This document shows, one piece after another, positions 25,777 to 33,358 of a stretch of 64,000 nucleotides of DNA. Source of the DNA: Bin80 sp965220365 (GTDB taxonomy: Bacteria > Bacteroidota > Rhodothermia > Rhodothermales > Bin80); assembly GCA_965220365.1 (NCBI GenBank), contig OZ244823.1, forward strand, positions 124,001-188,000, written 5' to 3'. The notes under the pieces are model-generated. The model searched no databases. It was not told the origin of the DNA and saw only the letters and a list, made by a program, of their open reading frames with translations. Within the stretch, counting starts at the first letter, position 1, and every line of letters begins with the position of its first letter. The position numbers were made by a program, and so were the translations under genes.

Positions 25777-27058
25777 GGTACTACCGCAATTCGTGTGGAA
25801 TGATTATTTTTCGTTTTCACCAAATTTACACATTTTATGGAACCGGTTCCAGATATTGCGGTGCGTCACAGTTTACAATTAGGTAGCGATTGGAAGATTG
25901 ATCGGATGGATCTGGATGCAAAAGTTCAACGGATTGACATCTACATTTCGCATTCGGGTCGTGCGTTGATCTGCCCGAAGACCGGGGAGACGGGGACATT
26001 GTATGATCACCGTAAGAGGCGGTGTTGGCGGCATCTGGACTGGTTTCAGTTTCAATGTTTTGTGCACTGCCGGGTCCCTCGTGTGAAGTCTTCTGCGGGG
26101 GTGAATACGATAGCGGTTCCTTGGTCAAGTGCTTCGCAGCGCTATACGGAAGCCTTTGAATCCTGGACGATTCGATTGCTGCAAGCGACGAAGAATCAAA
26201 CCAAGACGGCGCAGTTGCTTCGTTGCAAATTTGATGTGGTGAATCGCATCCTGCACCGCAGTGTGGAACGTGGGGAACGCAGACGTGCGCTACAGAGCAT
26301 TTCGCATGTGAGTGTGGATGAGAAGGCGATTCATCGCGGCCACAAATATGCAACGGTGGTGAGTGATTCCGAACGGGGTGTGGTCCTTGATGTGGGACAG
26401 GGACGCGACAAATCCAGCGTAACAGCCCTGTTAGAGGGGCTTCTGGGGGATCTAAAGGACGAGGTCCAGACCATTACGACGGATATGTGGAAGGCCTACA
26501 TTTCTTGCATCACAGAGCTGTTCCCGAACGCCACGCTGATCCATGATCGTTTTCATTTGATCCAGTATCTCAACAAAGCGATCGATCAAGTGCGCAGACG
26601 CGAGGTCAAGCAGCACGATGCGCTCAAACAGAGCCGCTACGCACTCCTGAAAAACGAAGCGAACCGCACTGTAAATCAGGAAGAGATTTTCCAGGCCATC
26701 CAGAAATTGAACTTGCAAGTCAGCATTGCCTGGAGGCTCAGAGAGGACTTCAAGGCCATCTTTCGATGCCGCACTTTCGCGGAGGCAAAAAAGTACTTTG
26801 AACTCTGGCTTGAGCAGGTGAACGAGGAGGCCGTAAAGGAGCTCATCCAGATCGCCGAGATGTTTGAACGACACCGAGAAGGTGTCTGCAATGCGCTGTG
26901 TCATGAACAGTCCAATGCCAGAGCCGAGCGAATCAACGGCAAAATCCAAGAAATCAAAACCGCTGCAAGAGGATACAGAAAATTCGAGAACTTCCGAAGC
27001 GCTATCCTCTTTTTCCATGGAGGTTTAGATCTCTATCCACAATATTCGCGGTAGAACC
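25777..27058 (+). mobile_element. Intact ISL3-family insertion sequence
   Basis: 1282 bp. The terminal inverted repeats start GGTACTACCGCAATTCGTG on the left and GGTTCTACCGCGAATATTG (inverted) on the right, 12 of 19 bases matching (the first 11 bases differ at one position only). The element is flanked by a perfect 8-bp direct repeat CAAAAATT at 25769-25776 and 27059-27066. Both the GG terminus and the 8-bp duplication are typical of ISL3. It carries one full-length transposase gene, so it may be active. Confidence 0.88.
25837..27054 (+). CDS. ISL3-family transposase
   Basis: 405 residues. The N-terminal zinc-finger region is degenerate (HSGRALICPKTGETGTLYDHRKRRCWRHLDW), followed by an HTH-like segment. 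The DDE domain shows the ISL3 pattern: Asp in HVSVDEKAIHRGHKYATVV, Asp in ITTDMWKAYISC with HDRFHLIQYLNKAIDQVRR, and Glu in NARAERINGKIQEIKTAARGYR. The stop lies 4 bp from the right end of the element. It is complete, with no frameshift. Confidence 0.92.
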   Translation: MEPVPDIAVRHSLQLGSDWKIDRMDLDAKVQRIDIYISHSGRALICPKTGETGTLYDHRKRRCWRHLDWFQFQCFVHCRVPRVKSSAGVNTIAVPWSSASQRYTEAFESWTIRLLQATKNQTKTAQLLRCKFDVVNRILHRSVERGERRRALQSISHVSVDEKAIHRGHKYATVVSDSERGVVLDVGQGRDKSSVTALLEGLLGDLKDEVQTITTDMWKAYISCITELFPNATLIHDRFHLIQYLNKAIDQVRRREVKQHDALKQSRYALLKNEANRTVNQEEIFQAIQKLNLQVSIAWRLREDFKAIFRCRTFAEAKKYFELWLEQVNEEAVKELIQIAEMFERHREGVCNALCHEQSNARAERINGKIQEIKTAARGYRKFENFRSAILFFHGGLDLYPQYSR

Positions 27059-27190
27059 CAAAAATTAGAGGGACTACAGCGGATCACTTGGGTGGAGAAG
27101 GGAGTGGATTCCATGTTCACAAGGATCACTCATCATCGCAAGATTGGCATATTCCAATTAGCCCAACTCGGTCAAGACCATATGTTCAGG

Positions 27191-27326
27191 CGTATACCAG
27201 ATTGATCCGCCGTCGTATTTGCTCGATACTCCCTTCCCCGTGGTCATCTGTCTGGAGACATACAAAATGTAACAAACTATATATATCGCCCCGAAGGGGA
27301 ACCTTCAATTCTATACCAGAGGCTCA
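27191..27326 (+). repeat. Left arm of a ~136-bp inverted repeat flanking der
   Basis: This segment matches 28804-28941 in inverted orientation at roughly 90% identity. It includes CTCCCTTCCCCGTGG and a hairpin CCCCGAAGGGG. It ends 2 bp before the der stop codon. Partial third copies surround the IS110 element (29065-29090 and 30277-30296). Its identity is unknown; it behaves like a dispersed intergenic repeat. Confidence 0.75.
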
Positions 27327-27328
27327 TT

Positions 27329-28645
27329 CTAAATATCTTTTGGTGATTTGCGCCGGAACGCCAAGGTTACCGGGACCCCCTCAAACCCGTACGCCCCCCG
27401 TAGCTGATTTTCCAGATAACGGGCATACCCGGTCCCAATCCCCTGTGGATGATTACAAAAAAATGCAAATAGTGGCGGAGACACCCCCACCTGGGAAACA
27501 TACTTGATCTGCACATGACATCCACGCCAACTGGGCGGATGATGCCTATAGATCACCCGCTGCATCGTCTGATTAAGTTCGGAGGTTGGAATACGTGTTG
27601 CTGCGCTCTGCATGATCTCTAGGCATACATCCAGTACGCGGTGTGCCCGCTTCCCTGTAATCGCGGAGACAAAAAGAACCGGCACATAATCCAATGTCTG
27701 CAAACGTTCTCGGATTGCCCGCTCTGTATCTCGGGCCGTATTGGTTTCTTTTTCGACAAGGTCCCATTTATTTACCACGATTACGAGCCCTTTCTTCAGT
27801 GCTTCTGCTTCCTTCAGGACATGAATATCCTGGGCCTCCAATCCGATAGTCGCATCTATGATCAGTACTGCCACATCACAATTTCGGATCGCCCTTTCGG
27901 TGCGGAGCGTGGCATAGAATTCGATATTCTCATGAACTTTGGTTCGTCGCCGCAGGCCTGCTGTATCAACCAGTGTCACTTCCTGATCATTGTGTATCAG
28001 CTTTGCATCCACTGCATCTCTGGTTGTCCCACTGATTTCCGTAACGATTGAGCGCTCCTGACGCAGCAGGGTATTGGTCAGTTGTGATTTCCCCACATTC
28101 GGTCGCCCAATGAGTGCGACTCTGACTCCAGTATCCTTCTCATTGGTCTCTTCAGCCGGCAGTTCAGCCGTCACGGCATCAAGAAAGTCTCCCGTCCCCA
28201 TCCCATTCGTAGCACTGACCGGATAGACCTCTCCCAGTCCCAGACTATACATAGATGCCGCATCCCACCGGCGTTGTTGATTATCTGCCTTATTGGCAAC
28301 TACGAGAACCGGCTTCTTGCTTCGCCGAAGCATCCGGGCCATTTCTTCATCCAGATCGGTCACACCGGCCGTGATGTCTGTGACCAACAGGATGATATCG
28401 GCTTCAACAAGTGCAATCTCCACCTGCTCACGTATTGCACGCTCGAAACGATCGGCACTTCGGGGCACATACCCGCCCGTATCTACCAGCGCAAATTCCC
28501 GCCCATTCCAGAGCACCTGACCATAGACGCGATCTCGCGTCACCCCGGGCTCATCATGAACGATCGCCTGCCGAGACTCTGTGAGGCGGTTAAAAAGCGT
28601 GGACTTCCCTACATTCGGACGACCAACAATTGCAGCAAGTGTCAT
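27329..28645 (-). CDS. der: Ribosome-assembly GTPase Der (EngA)
   Basis: 438 residues. Two tandem GTPase domains have the G1 motif GRPNVGKS twice (near 8 and 180), G3 DTGGY and DTAGL, and G4 NKAD and NKWD. The KH-like C-terminal domain follows (PSWRGCHVQIKYVSQVGVSPPLFAFF). Der is an essential 50S-assembly factor. The gene lies between the two arms of a long inverted repeat, unusual for a core gene, with IS elements on both sides. Confidence 0.96.
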   Translation of the reverse strand: MTLAAIVGRPNVGKSTLFNRLTESRQAIVHDEPGVTRDRVYGQVLWNGREFALVDTGGYVPRSADRFERAIREQVEIALVEADIILLVTDITAGVTDLDEEMARMLRRSKKPVLVVANKADNQQRRWDAASMYSLGLGEVYPVSATNGMGTGDFLDAVTAELPAEETNEKDTGVRVALIGRPNVGKSQLTNTLLRQERSIVTEISGTTRDAVDAKLIHNDQEVTLVDTAGLRRRTKVHENIEFYATLRTERAIRNCDVAVLIIDATIGLEAQDIHVLKEAEALKKGLVIVVNKWDLVEKETNTARDTERAIRERLQTLDYVPVLFVSAITGKRAHRVLDVCLEIMQSAATRIPTSELNQTMQRVIYRHHPPSWRGCHVQIKYVSQVGVSPPLFAFFCNHPQGIGTGYARYLENQLRGAYGFEGVPVTLAFRRKSPKDI

Positions 28646-28803
28646 GGGTTTGCAAGGCTATCACTTTATGGAATTAAGGCTCCTATACCAGTAGGAGAAA
28701 AGATTACGGCTTTTTTCCGGGATTTGTGTTGGACTGTTCAAGAAAAATCCAGAGATGTTTACGCTCTCACCCGCTACGCAAACGTGGAGTTATTGGTTGT
28801 TAA

Positions 28804-28941
28804 ATGAGCCTCTGGTATAGAATTGAAGGTTCCCCTTCGGGACGATATATTTTTTTTGGTTACATTTTGTATGTTTCCGAACAGATACCCACGGGGAAGG
28901 GAGTCTCGAGCAAATGCGACGGCGGATCAATCTGGTATACG
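28804..28941 (-). repeat. Right arm of the inverted repeat flanking der
   Basis: This is the inverted counterpart of 27191-27326. It lies 158 bp upstream of the der start, so the der promoter is between the gene and this arm. The rest of 28646-29098 has no gene. A partial copy of the same repeat begins at about 29065. Confidence 0.75.
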
Positions 28942-29098
28942 CATGCTAGGCAATCTGCCATAATGCTTGTGATATTGAATTCGTCGGAGCTGCCATGATC
29001 TTGCAAACTCGGGCTCGCGGAAATCGCTACCGAAAATTATGGGCTCTCCATCTCCGCTCGGACTCCCTTCCCCGTGGGTATATTGTCGTTGATCCGGT

Positions 29099-30232
29099 TC
29101 ATGCAGTTTGAACGGATCGTGGTTGCATCGTCTCCCACAGAAACCCGACCAGTTCGCGTGCCAAGGCGATCACGACCACCTTTGGCGGTTTTCGTTTGGA
29201 CAGGGCTTTGTAGCGTTTGTACAAACGTTTCTGCGCCCGTTGGCTAATGGCCACGGTTTGTGCACTGCAGTGCTTTTGTCGTTCTGCAAGGGCCGTGCTA
29301 ATCCGGGGAGCGTAGGTGTATTTCCAGGCTGCCCCGACCAAAGCCTTCCGTACCTGCGTATTTCCGGTCTTCGTGATGGAGCCGGTCCGAACGGTCTTTC
29401 CCGAGGAATGCTGCGAGGGAACCAGTCCCAGATAGGCCATCAGGGCGGTGGGGCGTTCAAATCGCCGAAAGTCACCGATTTCGCAGATCAGTTGCATGGC
29501 GGTCATTCGCCCAATGCCTCGAAATGCCTCCAGGGTCTGAACCGATTCTTGGAACCGGGGGAACTCGGACACCGTTTGGATCTGCTGTTCCAGATCACGA
29601 ATCCGTGCCTCAATGTAGACAATGTCGGCTAAGTCTCCCCGCAACACATACTCATCGCTAGGCTGATCCAACTGAATGTTGTTGATCCAGACCATAAACT
29701 TTTTCGTCCAGTAATGTTTGCCATCGCGATAGGTGTGTCCGCGAGCATGCAAAAAGTGAATGACATGCATTTTGGATCGGTGGAGGTTTTTCATCTGAGC
29801 CGCGCGACTGCGTACCAGAGAGCGCGCAGAGATCAACTCCTGATCTGGAGCAAAACACTCGGTCAAAAGCCCCGCCGCAAAGTACTCGGCCAGCTTCCTG
29901 GCATCACGCCGATCCGTTTTCATGCGATCTCCATGGCGCCGGGGAATCGAACCCGGAGCAATGATCGCACAATCAACGCCCAGTGCAGTCAGCGCATCGT
30001 ACACCGCAGTTCCGCTAAAAGACGCTTCGTAACAACAACGAAACTCGCCGTAGCTTGAGCGCAATGAGTCCACCATACGTGAAAGATGCTTCGGGGTTTT
30101 TGTGGAAAACTCCCTCTCTTCGCACACGCGACGCAGCGTTGCATCATAAACGCACGATGCGATCGTGTCTCGATGAACATCCAGTCCAACAAAGTAACGC
30201 GGACCTGCAGGGGTGGGTTGTTGAAGTAGCAT
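29099..30232 (-). CDS. IS110-family transposase
   Basis: 377 residues, complete. The DEDD RuvC-like N-terminal domain begins YFVGLDVHRDTIASCVYD (Asp18) and has KTDRRDARKLAEYFAAGLL near 104. The C-terminal Transposase_20 domain has LEAFRGIGRMTAMQLICEIGDFRRF and LGLVPSQHSSGKTVRTGSITKTGN with the conserved Ser. IS110 elements usually lack long inverted termini and depend on a structured non-coding segment beside the gene. Here 30233-30300 or 29040-29098 could hold it. The element interrupts a copy of the der-flanking repeat. Confidence 0.93.
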   Translation of the reverse strand: MLLQQPTPAGPRYFVGLDVHRDTIASCVYDATLRRVCEEREFSTKTPKHLSRMVDSLRSSYGEFRCCYEASFSGTAVYDALTALGVDCAIIAPGSIPRRHGDRMKTDRRDARKLAEYFAAGLLTECFAPDQELISARSLVRSRAAQMKNLHRSKMHVIHFLHARGHTYRDGKHYWTKKFMVWINNIQLDQPSDEYVLRGDLADIVYIEARIRDLEQQIQTVSEFPRFQESVQTLEAFRGIGRMTAMQLICEIGDFRRFERPTALMAYLGLVPSQHSSGKTVRTGSITKTGNTQVRKALVGAAWKYTYAPRISTALAERQKHCSAQTVAISQRAQKRLYKRYKALSKRKPPKVVVIALARELVGFLWETMQPRSVQTA

Positions 30233-30301
30233 AGCAATTCAGAGTCTGGTTAAATACCTGTAGGATAAGGCCCGGCGATGGAACCTTCAATGCTATGATA
30301 T

Positions 30302-31898
30302 CTTGCAAAAATCCTAAAATCGGGGATTTTTTCAAATTGATTTTTTTTGATGTTTTTGGATTTTGCTAGTTTATCGGTGGAGTTTCGGCAGGATTTATCA
30401 GGGATTGCCTTTGCCTCGCGCCGCAGAAGAACAGTGTTTTCGGGGCGAAAAAACCAAGGGCGGGAATCCTCCAAATTTCGTATTTTTGAGGTGTGTCCAA
30501 ACCCAACAAAACCTGGAGGTTCCGATGCCCTTTACGTCAAAGATACGAGGATTTTATATTTTCTGTCAGCAGGAATTGTTTCCCCAGGTGGTGCAGCAGT
30601 ATGGTCGGTTACCGAAGCGGTACCAGATGCTGCTATATGTGTTCGAGATGATCAGGGTAGAGGATTTTCTTTCCCGCCCTGCGTTGCGTGCGAGGGGGCG
30701 TCCGTTGGCCCATCGCGCTTCGCTTGCTCGGTCGTTTATCGCCAAAATGGTGTTGAATATTCAAACGACCTCCGCGTTGCGGGAGCGCCTTCTTTCGGAC
30801 CAGACCCTTCGGTCGCTGTGTGGTTGGTCCCGCCCGCGTGATGTCCCGAGTGAATCGACGTTTTCCCGTGCATTCAAGGAATTTTCGGAGGCAGAGTTAC
30901 CAACTCGGATCCATGCGTCCTTGATTGAAAACGGCTATCAGGAGCAACTGGTGGGGCATATTTCCCGAGATTCCACCGCCATTGAAGCGCGTTTGGTGCC
31001 GAAGAAAAAGAAGTCTGACTCGGTAAAACGCAAGCGTGGGCGTCCAAAGAAGGGAGAAGAACGTCCCAAGGAGGTCAAACGACTGGAACGCCAGCGTACC
31101 ATGAGCTTGGGGGAGATGGTCGATGATTTGCCGAAAGAGTGTACCGTAGGGTCGAAGCGCAATGCGAAAGGGTATCAGCAATCCTGGACGGGATATAAGT
31201 TGCACATGGACGTTGCGGATGGCGGGGTTCCGATCAGTTGTCTGGTCACTTCAGCATCTCTGCATGATAGTCAAGCCGCGCTTCCATTGGCGAACATGAC
31301 GCAGCAACGAGTGACCTATTGCTACGATCTCATGGATAGCGCCTACGATGCGAAGCACATTCATGCCCACAGTCGTACCTCGGGGCATGTGCCCATCATT
31401 GATCCGAATCCTCGGAATCGAAAAGCAGAGCATCTCTGTGAGAAGAAGGCGCAGCGGATGGCAGGGTATACACCAGCAGAGCGTGTACGCTACCGCGAAC
31501 GTTCCACGGTAGAACGAGCCTTTGGACGCCTCAAAGACGAATTTGGCGCACGGCATGTCCGCGTGCGGGGACATCAGAAGGTGATGTGCCACCTGATGTT
31601 CGCCGTGATCGTGCTCACGGTAGATCAATTGCTACGGATGGTCCAATAAACTGGACCATTTCGTGCCAGCAGGAAGAATTCAGGCACCCTGAACTACAGA
31701 TGCCCTGGCAGCGGTGTGGAAAATCTGCGCAGATTCTCGACAAAATTGACCCCAGTGAGGCCGCATTGGAGGCAAGCCACTGACAGATTCGTGAACCGTA
31801 CAGAACCTGTATCCATCATCCACACAGTTTACGTAAATTGAACCAGATTTATGCTTCAATGTACCCTCAGAACCCGTTGAATAAAAGAGTTTTGCAAG
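30302..31898 (+). mobile_element. Putative IS5/IS1182-like element with CTTGCAAAA termini
   Basis: The left end CTTGCAAAAATCCTAAAA and the inverted right end CTTGCAAAACTCTTTTA share the first nine bases. Between them is one complete transposase. The right end shares 11 bases with the termini of the two 85-86 bp MITEs, suggesting this transposase, or a close relative, mobilises them. No flanking target duplication was found and the 3' non-coding part (about 250 bp) is long for an IS, so the exact boundaries are uncertain. Confidence 0.5.
30525..31649 (+). CDS. DDE transposase (IS5/IS1182-like, DUF772 N-terminal domain)
   Basis: 374 residues from ATG 30525, fixed by a strong GGAGGT 5 bases upstream; the frame is open further upstream but without a plausible start. 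The N-terminal domain (GWSRPRDVPSESTFSRAFKEFSEAEL) is DUF772-like. The DDE core shows Asp in HISRDSTAIEAR, Asp in YDLMDSAYDAKHIHAHSR and Glu in RYRERSTVERAFGRLKDEFGARHVRVRG. A Lys/Arg-rich linker (165-190) lies between. It is intact. Confidence 0.85.
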   Translation: MPFTSKIRGFYIFCQQELFPQVVQQYGRLPKRYQMLLYVFEMIRVEDFLSRPALRARGRPLAHRASLARSFIAKMVLNIQTTSALRERLLSDQTLRSLCGWSRPRDVPSESTFSRAFKEFSEAELPTRIHASLIENGYQEQLVGHISRDSTAIEARLVPKKKKSDSVKRKRGRPKKGEERPKEVKRLERQRTMSLGEMVDDLPKECTVGSKRNAKGYQQSWTGYKLHMDVADGGVPISCLVTSASLHDSQAALPLANMTQQRVTYCYDLMDSAYDAKHIHAHSRTSGHVPIIDPNPRNRKAEHLCEKKAQRMAGYTPAERVRYRERSTVERAFGRLKDEFGARHVRVRGHQKVMCHLMFAVIVLTVDQLLRMVQ

Positions 31899-31992
31899 AA
31901 GCTCAAATGTGTTAGATTCAGGCGATGGAATTCCTGGAGGAACGGTCACAGTACAACTTTATCAACTCAAGTTCGTACACTCCCCACGAGAC

Positions 31993-32042
31993 GCCACGCT
32001 TGTAGCGTAGCTTTCTTTTCGGGCCCATGCTACGGCGTGGGC
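31993..32042 (+). other. Strong hairpin in the leader of the DUF3800 gene
   Basis: GCCACGCTTGTAGC (31993-32006) can pair with GCTACGGCGTGGGC (32029-32042) with small bulges, ending 24 bases before the DUF3800 start. There is no T tract, so it is unlikely to be a simple terminator. It could be an attenuator, an operator, or part of a small structured RNA. Otherwise 31650-32066 holds only the right part of the putative IS and no gene. Confidence 0.5.
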
Positions 32043-32066
32043 TTTCGTATTTTAGCCCTCCCCGGT

Positions 32067-32807
32067 ATGTACTTTGCCTATCTTGACGAATTCGGACATG
32101 ATGGCCCTTTTGTAAGCCGCGAGCACCCCAAATACGGAACAAGTCCAATCTTTGGGCTTGCCGGTTTTGTTATGCCTGCTGATAACGTGCGCCATTTTGG
32201 CAGTTGGATTTTTCAGAACAAGTGCAGACTTTTTCAATGGGAAATTGACCGCGCTCAGAAACTGGCTTGGGAATGGGAAAAGAAGGTGTCCAGATTTTAC
32301 ACCGTAAAAAACATAAATCAATATTATCATCTTCGAAATTTTACTATACGATTCCTTGAGAAGATCAACCATCTGGACGGCTTTGTATTCTACTTTGGAC
32401 GGAAAAAGACTAAGCTACCTAGGGTACAAGATTCAACAGCACTGTATAAGAGTGTTCTTCGAGAATCAATCAAGCACATAAATGAATTCTGCGAGGAAGA
32501 CTGTACATCGCCTGAAAATTTTATCCTGCTTATGGACGAACACAACAAGCGGTCAAGATTACTAACTTTGGCTGCCCAAAGTATGTATGGGCTACCCGAC
32601 CAACGAAAAAGGCTCATTGAGCAACCCTTCCAGTTAGAAAGTGAACGCTATCAGAATCTTCAAGCTGCCGACTGGATCGCAGGACTGATAGGCCGCTTGG
32701 GGGCTCTTTGGAAGAACCCCTCTGAGTACCCTGAAAACGAATTGCTCAGTCGATATTTTGCATATCAACTCAATCAAGTAGCTCACAGAAGCGGTATTTG
32801 GGACTAA
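32067..32807 (+). CDS. DUF3800-domain protein
   Basis: 246 residues from ATG 32067 (MYFAYLDEFGHDGPF), the typical DUF3800 opening in which the first acidic residues are conserved. Further family motifs are ILLMDEHNK and the C-terminal QPFQLESERYQNLQAADWIAGLIGRL, giving an Asp/Glu-rich RNase-H-like active site. DUF3800 proteins are widespread in phages and defence islands; their activity is unproven. It is next to an MmeI-type restriction enzyme and several IS elements, which supports an accessory or defence role. Confidence 0.8.
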   Translation: MYFAYLDEFGHDGPFVSREHPKYGTSPIFGLAGFVMPADNVRHFGSWIFQNKCRLFQWEIDRAQKLAWEWEKKVSRFYTVKNINQYYHLRNFTIRFLEKINHLDGFVFYFGRKKTKLPRVQDSTALYKSVLRESIKHINEFCEEDCTSPENFILLMDEHNKRSRLLTLAAQSMYGLPDQRKRLIEQPFQLESERYQNLQAADWIAGLIGRLGALWKNPSEYPENELLSRYFAYQLNQVAHRSGIWD

Positions 32808-33358
32808 TACTCTGGAACACTTGGTTCGAAACCAGATCGAACGACTGGGAATTCGTTGGAATTTGGAAACTGCGAGTCTGGATTAGGGAAAACATATTTC
32901 CCGCTGCTGTGCTTATGACTCTCGTATGCACCCCAGTATTCAGTTCAAGATGGATGCGCGCACACTCTTTGGATGATGGACAAAATCCATGCTCAAAACT
33001 CATCTTCTAAAACGGGTATCTCTGGGGAAGACTACGGTAAGCTCAGGTCGGTGCCCCACAAAATCCAAGTCCCTTCAACATCATGCGAACTCAACCACTT
33101 GACTCCAACTTTCAAAATAATTTTGCAAGAATCTCCCTGTATTCCAGTTGCGACTTCATCTGTGATCACAATCGCAAAATCGCAGCACTGATTCACCAAG
33201 GGAAACCCCAGGCGGTGTTGTATACGTTGATTTCATGAATACCTTTGTTGGATGAAGGGCTCTCTCAGTGATTGCACCCAAGATCACTGATTACCTTACG
33301 ATTGTTCCAAGTGAATAAATCTCAGGTGAAGTAAAAATATTCTCTCGCCCATCCAGCC
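32808..33358. other. Gene-free spacer of about 550 bp
   Basis: No convincing gene on either strand. A short out-of-frame segment just after the DUF3800 stop reads LEHLVRNQIERLGIRW, possibly a decayed extension of that protein. A single TTTTGCAAG at about 33123, like one end of the CTTGCAAAAC elements, has no partner nearby. Confidence 0.4.

Noticed and set aside
30347..30841. 164-codon frame overlapping the start of the IS5/IS1182-like transposase
   Set aside because: Different frame from the transposase, which has a perfect ribosome-binding site and DDE motifs; the alternative has neither.
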